A stretch of 64,000 nucleotides of DNA. It comes from Rhodoplanes sp. (GTDB taxonomy: Bacteria; Pseudomonadota; Alphaproteobacteria; Rhizobiales; Xanthobacteraceae). Below are positions 42,058 through 51,950 of this stretch, in pieces; the first letter of the stretch is position 1; the number at the start of each line of letters is the position of its first letter. Below the pieces are notes generated by a model that was not told where the DNA came from, searched no databases, and saw only the letters and a program-made list of their open reading frames with translations. The stretch is taken from the NCBI RefSeq assembly GCF_013377085.1, contig NZ_JACAAX010000005.1, positions 1 to 64,000 of the forward strand, in the 5' to 3' direction. A program made the position numbers and the translations under genes.

Positions 42058-43527
42058 TCACTTCGGCAGCTTGGGCTTCACGGTCGGCAGGCCGCCGTCG
42101 TCGATGTCGAAGTCCGGATCGAGCACGGTCTTGCCCTGCGCACCCAGATAGTCCGGCTGCGCCTTCAGCCACTCGCTCATGGTCTGCTGCCTGGCATACG
42201 CCATCAGCCGGCCTTCCAGATCGCGGACGATGTCGGGGTTCTGCTCGCTGACGTCGGTCTTCTCGCCCGGATCGGCGCTCAGGTCGAACAGCTCGGTCTT
42301 GCCCGGCAGCAGCGCGATCTTCACCAGCTTCCACTTGCCCTTGATGACGGCGCCGCGGAACGCCTCGACGTTGACCAGGATGTCGTCGTGCGGGGTGGGA
42401 TTCCCGTCCGCGAGGGTCGCCCATATGTTCTTGCCGTCGAGCGGCTTGTCGGGGCTCGCCTTGCCGCCGGCCAGCGCGAGCGCCGTCGGCATGATGTCGA
42501 CCATGTGCAGCGGCTCGTTCACGACGCGCGGCGCCAGCTTGCCGGGCCAGTTGAAGATGGTCGGCACGCGGACGCCGCCCTCGTGCAGGCTTCCCTTGCC
42601 GCCGCGCAGATCGCCGTTGCTCGCCGGCAGCGATTCTTGCGTGACACCGCTCGCCTCGCGCTCCGCCTTGGAATGCGCGCCGCTCGCGACCACGGCGCTG
42701 CGCGGGCCGCCATTGTCGCTGGAGAAGACGATCAGCGTGTTGTCGCGCATGCCGCGCTTGTCGAGCGCGGCGACGATCCTGCCGACCTGATCATCGAGCG
42801 ACGTGATCATGGCGGCATAGGTGCGCCGCGTCGGGTCCTTGATGGTCGATGCGTAGCGGTCCTCGTCGGCCTTCTGGGCCTGGTAGGGAGCGTGCGGGGC
42901 GAGCGACGCGAAATAGAGGAAGAACGGCTTGGCCTTGTCCTGCGCCTCAATGGTGCGGACCGCCTCGTCGCCGATCAGCGGCAGATAGTAGGTCTTCTCC
43001 TGGAAGAACTTGCCGTCGCGCTGCCAGTCGACGATCCCGCCGCGCATTTTCGTGAAGTAGTCCACCTCGCCGACGAGATTGCCGTAGAAGTGGTCGAAGC
43101 CGCGGTTCTGCGGCCAGAACTTCTTGTCGGCATGGCCGAGGTGCCATTTGCCGACCATCGCGGTGCTGTAGCCGACCTCCTTCAACGCCTGCGGCAGCGT
43201 CCGCTCGTCGGTCGGCAGGCCCCAGGTGTGGTTCGGGAAGATCACCAAAGTCTGCAGGCCGTAGCGCATCGGATACCGGCCGGTCATCAGCGCGGCCCGG
43301 GCCGGCGTGCAGACCGGCATGCCGTGAAACGACTCGAGCCGCACGCCCTCGGCCGCGAGCTTGTCGATGTTGGGCGTGCGGATGTCGCTGCCGCGATAAC
43401 CGAGATCGGCGTTGCCGAGGTCGTCGGCGAGAATGACCACGATGTTGGGACGCTGCGCCTGGGCATGGGCGGACCCGAACCACGACAGCGCAAACAACAT
43501 GGCGAGGACGACAACTCGTGCCTTCAT
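42058..43527 (-). CDS. secreted sulfatase (mid-size)
   Basis: A 489-residue sulfatase. Signal peptide 1-22 (MKARVVVLAMLFALSWFGSAHA). Metal ligands in VVILADDLGNADLGY (Asp35, Asp36), the formylglycine motif CTPAR (Cys73) in GMPVCTPARAALMTGRYPMRYG, GKWHLGH and SSDNGG follow in the expected order. Closely resembles bacterial N-acetylgalactosamine-sulfatase/arylsulfatase types, but the substrate cannot be told. It lies between two other sulfatase genes of different architecture (gaps 49 and 146 bases), which suggests that a polysulfated or mixed sulfate-ester substrate is processed, or that the genes scavenge sulfur. Confidence 0.9.
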   Translation of the reverse strand: MKARVVVLAMLFALSWFGSAHAQAQRPNIVVILADDLGNADLGYRGSDIRTPNIDKLAAEGVRLESFHGMPVCTPARAALMTGRYPMRYGLQTLVIFPNHTWGLPTDERTLPQALKEVGYSTAMVGKWHLGHADKKFWPQNRGFDHFYGNLVGEVDYFTKMRGGIVDWQRDGKFFQEKTYYLPLIGDEAVRTIEAQDKAKPFFLYFASLAPHAPYQAQKADEDRYASTIKDPTRRTYAAMITSLDDQVGRIVAALDKRGMRDNTLIVFSSDNGGPRSAVVASGAHSKAEREASGVTQESLPASNGDLRGGKGSLHEGGVRVPTIFNWPGKLAPRVVNEPLHMVDIMPTALALAGGKASPDKPLDGKNIWATLADGNPTPHDDILVNVEAFRGAVIKGKWKLVKIALLPGKTELFDLSADPGEKTDVSEQNPDIVRDLEGRLMAYARQQTMSEWLKAQPDYLGAQGKTVLDPDFDIDDGGLPTVKPKLPK

Positions 43528-43673
43528 GGCGTACCCATCCGTTATCGATCCGAGCCTTAACTGGCCTGCCGGATCCCGAACCTCTGCGATGCCAAACGCC
43601 CGCGCCGCCGCGACCTGTCGGCGTCCGGCGAGGAGCTTGGCCGCTCCCCGCCGGATCGCAGGACGATGCGCGT

Positions 43674-45314
43674 TCAGTTCTCTGTGGTTCCTACGGACTC
43701 GATCTGCTTCCTGACGCTGTCGAGATTGAACGAGCCCGGTGTCTGGCTCGGCGGATAGTCCTTCAGCGTGAGCAGGAACTGCAGAACCTGGTCGTTCGCC
43801 CCGAACAGGATGAAGACGCGGCTGAGGAACCAGTCGTGATAGACGTTGGCGTTGTGCTGTGCCCGCTCGTAGGGATCACGGCGCAGGTTGAAGAGGAGCG
43901 GGACCCGAAGGTTGGTGAAGGGCTCGCGCCACACGCCGAAGGCCTGGCCACGGTTCTCCTTGTACACGATCTTCCAGTCGCCCCAGCGAGCCGCGACGAT
44001 GTCGCCGTCGTCGTTGACATAGACGAAGCCCCGGCGCGGCGACTCCGCGGTCTTGCCGCTCAGGTAGTCGAGCAGGTTGTAGCCGTCGATGTGGTTCCGG
44101 TAGGTGCGGCCGTTCAGCTCGGCTCCCTTGAGGAGGCGCTCCTTGATGTCCGGGGCGCCGGCGATGGCCGCGAAGGTGGGCAGCCAGTCCTGGTGCGAGA
44201 CGATGCCGTTGAGCGTCGCGCCGGCCGGGAACACGCCGGGCCAGCGAACGAAGGCCGGAACCCGATAGGCGCCTTCCCAATTGGAGTTCTTCTCCGAGCG
44301 GAATGGCGTGTTGGCGGCGTCCGGCCAGGTGTTGTAATGCGGGCCGTTGTCGGTCGAGTACTGGACGATCGTGTTGCCGGCGATCCCGAGATCGTCGAGG
44401 AGCTTGAGCAGTTCGCCGACATGCATGTCGTGCTCGATCATGCCGTCGGTGTACTCGTCGTGACCCTTGGTCCGCCGGTCCGCCCGCACATGCGTGCGGA
44501 AATGCATGCGGGTGCCGTTCCACCACGCGAAGAAAGGCTTTCCGGCCCGCACCTGGCGGGTGATGAAGTCCTTGGCGGCCGCGATCGTCTCGTCGTCGAT
44601 CGTCTCCATCCGCTTCTTGGTGAGCGGTCCGGTGTCGTCGATGGTCTGGCCGCCTTTTCCGTCGGCAACGGCCTTGATGACGCCCCGCGGCCCGAACCTC
44701 TTGCGGAACGCCGGATCGCTCGGATAGTCCTCGTTCTCCGGCTCCTCCTCGGCGTTCAGGTGATAGAGATTGCCGAGGAACTCGTCGAAGCCGTGCATCG
44801 TCGGCAGGTGCTCGTCGCGATCGCCCTGATGGTTCTTGCCGAACTGACCGGTGGCGTAGCCCTGCGCCTTCAGCACGGTCGCCATCGTCACGTCGGTCCT
44901 CTGCCATCCTTCGCTGGCGCCGGGAACGCCGACCTTGGTCATGCCGGAGCGCAGCGGGTTGCTGCCGCCGATGAAGGCGGCGCGTCCGGCCGTGCAGGAC
45001 TGCTGGCCGTAGTAATCCGTGAAGGACAGGCCCTCCCGCGCGATACGATCGATGCTGGGCGTGCTGTAGCCCATCAGGCCGCGATTGTTGAAGCTGATGT
45101 TGGTCAGGCCGATATCGTCCCCCCAGATCACCAGAATGTTCGGTTTCTGGGACGACTGTGCCGGCGGTTGCGCCGGCTGCTGGGTTTGTGGCTGCGCTTG
45201 CTGAGGCGGCGGCGGTGCGGGCCGCGCCGGCTGCTGCGCCAGCGCCCCCTCCGCCGCGACGATGCCGAGAGCGCACCCGGCGAGCCCCACCACGAACCTG
45301 CGTAAACCTCTCAT
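43674..45314 (-). CDS. secreted sulfatase with CTAGR active site
   Basis: A 546-residue sulfatase, first of the three-gene row. Signal peptide 1-26, then a Pro/Gln-rich linker (residues about 29-55), then PNILVIWGDDIGLTN (metal ligands Asp66, Asp67). The formylglycine motif reads CTAGR (Cys107) instead of the common CxPxR; alanine at that position is allowed in known sulfatases. GKNHQGDRDEHLPT and STDNGPHYNTWPD follow. The ATG has a clear aggag site. The gene is divergent from the octahaem cytochrome across a 535-base intergenic region that contains a 17-bp palindrome. Confidence 0.88.
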   Translation of the reverse strand: MRGLRRFVVGLAGCALGIVAAEGALAQQPARPAPPPPQQAQPQTQQPAQPPAQSSQKPNILVIWGDDIGLTNISFNNRGLMGYSTPSIDRIAREGLSFTDYYGQQSCTAGRAAFIGGSNPLRSGMTKVGVPGASEGWQRTDVTMATVLKAQGYATGQFGKNHQGDRDEHLPTMHGFDEFLGNLYHLNAEEEPENEDYPSDPAFRKRFGPRGVIKAVADGKGGQTIDDTGPLTKKRMETIDDETIAAAKDFITRQVRAGKPFFAWWNGTRMHFRTHVRADRRTKGHDEYTDGMIEHDMHVGELLKLLDDLGIAGNTIVQYSTDNGPHYNTWPDAANTPFRSEKNSNWEGAYRVPAFVRWPGVFPAGATLNGIVSHQDWLPTFAAIAGAPDIKERLLKGAELNGRTYRNHIDGYNLLDYLSGKTAESPRRGFVYVNDDGDIVAARWGDWKIVYKENRGQAFGVWREPFTNLRVPLLFNLRRDPYERAQHNANVYHDWFLSRVFILFGANDQVLQFLLTLKDYPPSQTPGSFNLDSVRKQIESVGTTEN

Positions 45315-45849
45315 GTAATAATTCTCCTGAGCTGAATCCTGATCACGACCAACGTCGAGCAGTTCTCATGTCCTTGAAGGACATCCCTCCTGCTACCGTT
45401 GCTCTTGCGCATCCAGGAGATGCGATCACGCGCCGCGCCGGACCTTACGCGCGCAGCCGTCATTGGAACGCCGAGTCCCGAGGCCGGTCGTTCTTCATGT
45501 CCACGACGTCCAGGCGATTCCGAGCACTGCGGAGGTGCCGATCGAAGAGCGTTGTGGGACGAACGGTCGAATCAAAACAATTACCTCGGCGAGGGGGGCC
45601 GCGGCTATCGCCCGGCCCGTGATGCGACTAGGCTTTGCGGACCGGACGCAACATGCATAGATCGCTCAGGTTAGTCCTCATGCGACGACTGCTTCGCAGC
45701 TCACGACGGTATTTGAGCGTGTATCGATTGCAAGTGAAAGTGCCGCGACGGCGGCTCCGGCAGTGGTTCAAATTCGCGGCATGTGATTTCAGTTCATCGA
45801 CACGCCGAGGGGCGCGAGTGCCGGTCATCATCACCGAAACGAGGCCAAG
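45315..45849. other. intergenic region between sulfatases and cytochrome
   Basis: About 535 bases separating divergent genes. No convincing gene; short frames on the + strand (45158-45674) run out of the sulfatase start or lack ribosome sites. It should contain promoters for both directions and holds the palindrome at 45368-45384. Confidence 0.45.
45368..45384. promoter_or_regulatory. 17-bp palindrome upstream of sulfatase row
   Basis: ATGTCCTT-G-AAGGACAT is a perfect palindrome with one central base, 54 bases upstream of the first sulfatase ATG. Its size and symmetry fit a dimeric repressor or activator operator. Confidence 0.4.
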
Positions 45850-48342
45850 ATGACGCGCAAGCCACTCCGGCCCGCTCGCAATGCCGGCGCCCGCAAGGAG
45901 GCCGTCGGCGGAGTGGCGGCGCCGGCGCCGCGCAGCGATCGGCCGGGCACGGCCGGCGAGATTCGGGCATCGCGACGGCGGCTCTGGGTTGGCGCCGCAA
46001 TCGGTGCCGTGATCATCGTCGCCGCCGGTCTCGGCGCTGCCTGGCATCTACAAGGCAACAGCACGCGACAGGCGTCGGCTCGCCCAGCGGCGAGCTTCGT
46101 CGGCAGCGAGGCGTGCGCCGAGTGCCACACGTCCGAGACTGCGCTATGGCGTGCATCGCAGCACAAGCATGCGATGGATCACGCGACCGAGAAGACGGTG
46201 CTCGGCGATTTCGGCAACGCGACTTTCGATCATTACGGCATGCAGTCGCGGTTTTTCCGCAAGGACGGGAGGTTCATGGTCGAGACCGACGGGCCGGACG
46301 GCAAGCCCGGCGTGTTCGAGATCAAGTACACGTTCGGCCTCGATCCGCTGCAGCAATATTTGGTCGAGTTTCCCGACGGTCGCCTTCAAGTCCTCTCGGT
46401 TGCGTGGGACAGCCGCCCGAAGCAGCAGGGCGGGCAGCGCTGGTTTCATCTCTATCCGGACGAGCCCATCCGGCACGACGATGTTCTGCACTGGACCAAG
46501 CTGAGCCAGAACTGGAACTTCATGTGCGCCGAATGCCATTCGACCGGCGTGCGCAAGAGCTACGACGCGACGAACGATCGCTTCGCCACGACGTGGGCCG
46601 AGATCAGCGTCGGCTGCGAGGCGTGCCACGGCCGCGGCTCGCGTCACGTCGGATGGGCGCGCGACCGGCAAAGCTGGTGGCCGTTCGGGAAGGACGAGGA
46701 TCCGGCCAAAGGACTGGTCGTGCGTTTCGACGAGCGGTGCGACGTGACCTGGCCGATCAACGTGCGGACCGGGAATGCACAGCGCAGTGTTCCGCCGGCG
46801 CTTCTTCGCAAGGAGGTCGAAACCTGCGGGCTCTGTCATGCCCGCCGCGGCGTCTTCTCGGAGGACTGGGTTCCCGGCCGCTGGCTGTCCGACACGCATG
46901 CGGTCTCGCCGATCACGCAAGGTCTCTACCACGCCGACGGCCAGATGCTCGACGAGGTCTACAATTACGGCTCGTTCAAGCAGAGCAAGATGTTCGCGGC
47001 CGGCGTGACCTGCAGCGACTGTCATGATCCGCACAGCGCCAAGCTGCGATTCCCCGGCGACAACACCTGCCTGCAGTGCCATTCGTCCGACAAATATTCC
47101 GACGCCGCTCACAACGGACACGCAACGACGAGTCCACCGCTCGCTTGCGTGTCGTGCCACATGCCGGCGCGCACCTACATGGTGGTCGATCCGCGGCACG
47201 ATCACGGCTTCCGCGTTCCGCGGCCGGACCTGTCGGCGAAGCTCGGCACGCCCAACGCCTGCAACGACTGCCATACGGACAAGTCGGCTGTGTGGGCCGC
47301 AGATGCGGTCGAGCGCCGGCACGGGTCGGACCGGAAAGGCTTTCAGAGCTTCGCCGAAGCTCTGAAAGCGGCCTGGACCGGAAAGGGCAATTCCGCGGCG
47401 CTCCTCACGTCCGTGGCGAGGAACAGCGGCGCACCCGGAATTGCGCGGGCGAGTGCGCTCGCCGCGCTGGCCTCGGGCGTCTCCCCGTCGACAATCGACC
47501 TGGCGCGGGCCGGGCTGAAGGATGCCGATCCGATGGTGCGGATCGGAGCCATGGACATGCTGGAGAACGTTCCGGCGGCGCAGGCGTGGCCGCTGGTGTC
47601 GCCGCTGCTGTCCGATCCGGTTCGCGGCGTTCGGATCAGGGCCGCGGCGCTACTGGCGGCCGTCCCGAGCGCCACCCAGCCGCCAGCAGACCGCGATCAT
47701 TTCGAGCGGGCAGCCGCGGAGCTCGTTGCCGCCCAACAGATCAATGCGGACCGGCCGGAAGCGCGCACGACCCTCGGCAACTACCTCGCGCACCGTGGTC
47801 GTTTCGGCGAGGCCGAAGCCGAGTACAAGGCGGCGCTGCGGCTCAGTCCGCAGTACGGCCCCGCAGCCACCAATCTTGCGGATCTCTACCGCGGGCTCAA
47901 GCGGGATGATGACAGCGAGAGCGTGTTGCGTGCAGCGATCGCCGCTTCACCCGGCGATGCGGGATTGCATCACGCGCTCGGACTGGCGCTGATCCGTCTC
48001 GATCGACGAAAGGACGCCCTCGACGAGCTGCGCAAGGCGACCGAGTTGGCGCCGGATCAGCCGAGATACGCGTATGTTTATGCAGTCGGACTGCATTCCG
48101 CCGGCCGTGTCGCAGAGGCTATGGCGATCCTCGAGGAGAGCCTCAAGAAGCGTCCGGAGGATCGCGACATGTTGCGGGCCGTCGTCAGCTTCAGCCGGAA
48201 TGCCGGTGACGCTGCGGTTGCCCTCGACCATGCCGAGCGGCTCCTCCGGATCACACCGGACGACCGTGAACTGGCGATCCTGATCGAGAACCTTCGCCGC
48301 GCCGCGAACCCGGGTGGTTCCAAGTCGATGCATTCGCCGTGA
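45850..48342 (+). CDS. membrane-anchored octahaem cytochrome c with HEAT and TPR repeats
   Basis: An 830-residue protein. A basic N-terminus is followed by one membrane segment (about 45-64: LWVGAAIGAVIIVAAGLGAA). The periplasmic part carries eight CXXCH haem sites: CAECH 89, CAECH 226, CEACH 256, CGLCH 326, CSDCH 388, CLQCH 407, CVSCH 433 and CNDCH 471. The pattern resembles cytochrome c554-type multihaem proteins. Residues about 500-605 are HEAT-like helices (ASALAALASGVSPS, DPMVRIGAMDMLENVP), and 620-815 are TPR repeats (ARTTLGNYLAHRGRFGEAEAEYKAALRLSPQYGPA). It is likely an electron-transfer protein with a scaffold domain. No partner oxidoreductase is adjacent. Start chosen at ATG 45850 with a gaggcc site. 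Confidence 0.85.
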   Translation: MTRKPLRPARNAGARKEAVGGVAAPAPRSDRPGTAGEIRASRRRLWVGAAIGAVIIVAAGLGAAWHLQGNSTRQASARPAASFVGSEACAECHTSETALWRASQHKHAMDHATEKTVLGDFGNATFDHYGMQSRFFRKDGRFMVETDGPDGKPGVFEIKYTFGLDPLQQYLVEFPDGRLQVLSVAWDSRPKQQGGQRWFHLYPDEPIRHDDVLHWTKLSQNWNFMCAECHSTGVRKSYDATNDRFATTWAEISVGCEACHGRGSRHVGWARDRQSWWPFGKDEDPAKGLVVRFDERCDVTWPINVRTGNAQRSVPPALLRKEVETCGLCHARRGVFSEDWVPGRWLSDTHAVSPITQGLYHADGQMLDEVYNYGSFKQSKMFAAGVTCSDCHDPHSAKLRFPGDNTCLQCHSSDKYSDAAHNGHATTSPPLACVSCHMPARTYMVVDPRHDHGFRVPRPDLSAKLGTPNACNDCHTDKSAVWAADAVERRHGSDRKGFQSFAEALKAAWTGKGNSAALLTSVARNSGAPGIARASALAALASGVSPSTIDLARAGLKDADPMVRIGAMDMLENVPAAQAWPLVSPLLSDPVRGVRIRAAALLAAVPSATQPPADRDHFERAAAELVAAQQINADRPEARTTLGNYLAHRGRFGEAEAEYKAALRLSPQYGPAATNLADLYRGLKRDDDSESVLRAAIAASPGDAGLHHALGLALIRLDRRKDALDELRKATELAPDQPRYAYVYAVGLHSAGRVAEAMAILEESLKKRPEDRDMLRAVVSFSRNAGDAAVALDHAERLLRITPDDRELAILIENLRRAANPGGSKSMHSP

Positions 48343-48486
48343 CGGGCTCCCGGCCAAGCTGTCTCAGGGGTGCGCTCGGCTTCGTGATCGCGTAGCTCCG
48401 AGGTGCCGCTGATTGTGCCCGTGACCCGAGCCTCGCAGTTCTCCTCGAGAATGGGTGTAGCCCGCCACAGCGGATGAGGATGGACC

Positions 48487-48720
48487 ATGAAGCCGAGGCG
48501 GCTCACGGAAGAGCAGATCATTGGAATCCTGCGCGAGCAGGAGGCGAGGGCGACGACGGCCGACGTCTTCCACAAGCATGGGGTCAGCAGCGCGACCATC
48601 CACAACTGGAAGGCGAAATGCGGCGGGATGGACGTCTCTGACGCCAGGTGGCTGACAGCGCTGGAGGACGAGAACACCAAGCTCGCGAAGCTTTCTGGCC
48701 GAGACGATGCGACCCGCCTG
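48487..48720 (+). pseudogene. IS3-family transposase OrfA remnant
   Basis: The first 65 codons (MKPRRLTEEQIIGILREQEA...HGVSSATIHNWKAKCGGMDVSDARWLTALEDENTKLAK) are a good IS3-type OrfA: helix-turn-helix followed by the start of the leucine zipper. Then one extra base shifts the frame: the next codons of a normal OrfA (LLAETM) are readable in the next frame at about 48688. After that the similarity stops altogether and no OrfB follows. It is therefore a frameshifted and truncated fragment; the open frame that continues to 49134 is not coding. Confidence 0.8.
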
Positions 48721-49289
48721 GCGCACCTTCACGGAGGTGGCCCGCATGTCCGCGGTCGGCGAGAGCAAGTGTTCCATTCCTCCTGCCGAACAGAAATCCG
48801 GCGAACCGGATTTGCCTGCGGTTCAGCAGTCTTTCGATCGGATTCCCGCACTGGTAACAGGTTCCGGAATATTCTAGTCTGCAACATATCCGTCGTGTCC
48901 CGAAATGGTTTGGCCTCTCCGTGGTCACAAAAACCGGCTCTTTGCCTCGGCTCGAGTTCACAGGGGACTCGGATTCACGAGGACGGAGACCGGATGTCTC
49001 ATGGTTTGCGGCTTTGGCCGACGGCGCCGGACCGCGCGGGTCTCGCGCCAAGAATGCAAATGCGGCATCCGGCGCGCAGGCCGCGGGCCTGCACCCCGGT
49101 CAAGCCCCATGCGAGTCCGAGGAAGAGGTGCTAGACGCTGTCCCGAGCATGTCCCGGTGCGGTGGGAACCGTTTCGCATAAGGACATGCGACCACGAATG
49201 AACGACGAGAGCGCCGCCCGACTCCATCGGGACAGAATGCGCTCCGGTTTCCGGACCTTGGTCCGACCGATCTCCGGTGGTGCTTGAAA
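48721..49289. other. region without recognisable gene after IS remnant
   Basis: About 570 bases between the IS3 fragment and the glycosyltransferase. Open frames here have no family resemblance. It is probably decayed mobile DNA plus the glycosyltransferase promoter. Confidence 0.35.
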
Positions 49290-50807
49290 ATGCTCTATGT
49301 CGATGTTTCGGACTTCTTGGAATACGCCCGGTTCAATTCTACCCTGACGGGAATTCAGCGCGTCTCGGCGGTGCTGATCAATCGCCTCACCAAACGACTC
49401 GGCGTCGATGGCTTTCGCCTGATCGCCTATCATCCGAACAAGAGGACGGTTCAGACATATTCTCCGGAACACTTCGCCGGAGACTACGTCTACGATCAGC
49501 TCCGGTATTGTGCCTATTTCGACTTGCTTCTCGAATACGGCGATACGGTGCATGCTGTCAGCTTGCGGGCCTATGTCAGGAAACGGTACGGCAAGGGACT
49601 GCCGAGTCATCTTCATACATTGCGGCTGTTGATTGCGAATGCCGTTTCGGGTGGGCAGGCGTTCCAAAGACGAAACATCGTCAGGAATCCGGGCGCATCG
49701 GCAGCGGAGGAGCCAAAGCTGGTTCCCGGCGATACCGTGTTCGTTCCCGGCGCAATCTGGAACATGCCGGCCTTTCGCGATCATCTCACTGCTCTGTCGG
49801 AGCGCGGCGTCGAGATCATCCAGTTGTTGCATGATCTCATTCCGCTGGTGACGCCGGAGCACGTCTTCGAGTCCGTGCCTCGACAGTTTGCCGAGTGGCT
49901 GGATTCGATGGCGCGGATCGTCAGCGTCTTCGTGGTCAGCTCCAGGGCGACGGAAGCGGATCTGAGGGTCTTTCTCGATCGCAATGGTCACACGAAAGCG
50001 GCCATCCGCGTGGTCACGCTCGCCCACGAATTCCTCCGTGCGCCTGCGGCCGACGAGGCTCCATTCGCACCGGTCGCGGTGTTTCGTCCCGAATTGGCAG
50101 GGCGGATCCGTCAATGGGCCTTGAACGAGAGCCGCCTGCCTTACGTCCTCGTCGTCGGGACGATCGAGTCGCGCAAGAACATCTGGACGCTCGCCCTTGT
50201 CTGGAAGTCGCTCTACGACGAGCTCGGCCACCGGCTGCCGCGGTTGATCTTCGCCGGGAAGCGCGGCGGCATGAAGGACGACTTCGACGCCTTCATGCGG
50301 GCGACGGGCGGCCTGTACGGCTACATCCGCATTCTCGAAAGGCCGAACGACGACGAGCTCGCCTATCTCTACGAGCACTGCTTGTTCTCGGTGTTCGTGA
50401 GCTACTACGAGGGCTGGGGGTTGCCGGTCGGCGAGTGTCTGTGGTTCGGCCGGCCGGTCATCGCGTCGTCGGCCAGCTCGACGCCGGAGGTGGGAGGCAC
50501 GTTGGCCGACTACGCCGATCCGTACGACTTCGTCAGCATCCGGCAGGCGGTGCGTCGGATGATCGTCGACGACGAGTACCGCGAACAGCGGGCGTCTCGG
50601 ATCGACCGCGCCAACCTGCGGACCTGGGCCGATTTCGCGGACGAGCTCTGGTCGGTTCTGCAAGCGCATGCCGGGCCGGTGCAGAGCCGCAGCGCCGAGC
50701 CTGCCGAGCCCATCTCGAGCGGCAACGGCCTCGGCTGGTCTGGCGCGGCGCTGCCGCGGCCCACGCCCGGAGCGGGCGATCGAGCGGAAAGTCCTGCCCT
50801 GAACTGA
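49290..50807 (+). CDS. GT4-type glycosyltransferase
   Basis: A 505-residue GT-B glycosyltransferase. The N-terminus MLYVDVSDFLEYARFNSTLTGIQRV is typical of the group 1 glycosyltransferases of capsule and O-antigen clusters. The C-terminal Rossmann domain has YVLVVGTIESRKNIWTL, FAGKRGGMKDDF, and the donor-binding EX7E region in SYYEGWGLPVGECLWFGRPVIASSASSTPEVGG. It transfers an activated sugar, probably in polysaccharide synthesis. It stands alone: no other polysaccharide gene is near, and an IS fragment is upstream. A TTG two codons earlier is possible as start. Its stop is 4 bases from the convergent lipase stop. Confidence 0.85.
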   Translation: MLYVDVSDFLEYARFNSTLTGIQRVSAVLINRLTKRLGVDGFRLIAYHPNKRTVQTYSPEHFAGDYVYDQLRYCAYFDLLLEYGDTVHAVSLRAYVRKRYGKGLPSHLHTLRLLIANAVSGGQAFQRRNIVRNPGASAAEEPKLVPGDTVFVPGAIWNMPAFRDHLTALSERGVEIIQLLHDLIPLVTPEHVFESVPRQFAEWLDSMARIVSVFVVSSRATEADLRVFLDRNGHTKAAIRVVTLAHEFLRAPAADEAPFAPVAVFRPELAGRIRQWALNESRLPYVLVVGTIESRKNIWTLALVWKSLYDELGHRLPRLIFAGKRGGMKDDFDAFMRATGGLYGYIRILERPNDDELAYLYEHCLFSVFVSYYEGWGLPVGECLWFGRPVIASSASSTPEVGGTLADYADPYDFVSIRQAVRRMIVDDEYREQRASRIDRANLRTWADFADELWSVLQAHAGPVQSRSAEPAEPISSGNGLGWSGAALPRPTPGAGDRAESPALN

Positions 50808-50811
50808 ACGA

Positions 50812-51747
50812 CTATGGCGAGCCGTCGCCGCCGACCGCGGGGGCCGGATCGAGGGCCATCCAATAGCGGTCGGGCAGATGGTCGCCGAAGGCGGGCGGCA
50901 GGATGCGGGAGAGCTGGCCGATCGGATCGGGCCGGATCGCCGGCGCGACCGACAGCGACCAGAGCTGGCGCAGCCCTTCCTTCAGGCCGCCGAGCAGGCC
51001 CGGAACGAACGCCGGCTCGTCGGTCGGCGCCGGGCGCAGCGCGGCGGCGTCGAACCGGGTGTGGCGCGGGCAGGGGAGAAACCGCCCGACATGGCAGAAG
51101 GTGAGCTCGGACGGTGGCACGGTCGGCACCACGTCCTCGCCATGCACCAGCCGGTAGGTGCGCTCGCCTGCGGCAGCGTTGTAGGCGGCGGCGAACTCCG
51201 GGCTGCCGACCCGTGGCATGCCGAACGTGTAAACCTCGGACTCCAGCCCGAACTCGGTGCGGATGCGATGCGCGGCCAGCACGGCGAGCGCGCCGCCGAG
51301 GCTGTGCCCGACCACGAGCAGCGGTGCGGCCGGATCGGCCCCGCGCAACGCGCTCGTGACATCGCCCCATGCCGCTTCGAGGGCGGTGTCGAAGCCGCGA
51401 TGAATGCCCTCCTGGTTCTGGACGAAATTGATGTCGGTCAGCCAGTGCGCGAGATTGAGCGGATCGGTGCCGGCGAAGGCGAGCACGCCGATGCCGCGTG
51501 TTTCGGCGACGAGCCCGCGCGTGCCGGTGATCGGCAGCACGCTCGTCGCCGGCGGATCGAACGCCGCGATCCGCTGTGCCGCCCACAGGGTCAGCACCGC
51601 GTCGATCTTGTCGATCTCGTCCTCGTAGGCGAGCTGCGAGAACCAGGCCGCCGCCCGTGCCGTGCCCAGGCTGAACCGGCCCGGCACGCAGGCGCCGAGC
51701 GCATCCGGCGGATAGAGCTCGACCGGCAGCCGGGTCAGGAACGTCAT
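50812..51747 (-). CDS. class 3 lipase-like alpha/beta hydrolase
   Basis: A 311-residue lipase of the class 3 (fungal-type) family. The catalytic serine is in VVGHSLGGALAVL, preceded by GVLAFAGTDPLNLAHWLTDINF and IHRGFDTALEAAW, both typical of the family. The acid and histidine are probably in VHGEDVVPTVPP and near FCHVGRFL. No signal peptide is seen from the ATG at 51747 (MTFLTRLPVELYPPDA), so it may act inside the cell; longer upstream starts exist but have low-complexity N-termini. Substrate could be acylglycerol or another ester. Convergent with the glycosyltransferase. Confidence 0.8.
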   Translation of the reverse strand: MTFLTRLPVELYPPDALGACVPGRFSLGTARAAAWFSQLAYEDEIDKIDAVLTLWAAQRIAAFDPPATSVLPITGTRGLVAETRGIGVLAFAGTDPLNLAHWLTDINFVQNQEGIHRGFDTALEAAWGDVTSALRGADPAAPLLVVGHSLGGALAVLAAHRIRTEFGLESEVYTFGMPRVGSPEFAAAYNAAAGERTYRLVHGEDVVPTVPPSELTFCHVGRFLPCPRHTRFDAAALRPAPTDEPAFVPGLLGGLKEGLRQLWSLSVAPAIRPDPIGQLSRILPPAFGDHLPDRYWMALDPAPAVGGDGSP

Positions 51748-51950
51748 GCCGGACTCCGTTTGCCCGATACTTGGAGGGTGCATTGCCGGCGCATTCGGCG
51801 TGGCAGCGGCCATCGCGCGACACTGTCGGACTAGCGCGCTGCCGGACCCCTGTCGATCAGGATGATCCCGCTGGGGTCCGGACGGTGCATAATGGGCAGG
51901 GTTCGGCGGCGTTCCGAGGCGCATGCGCCGGCCGGACCACAGGAGGGCGC

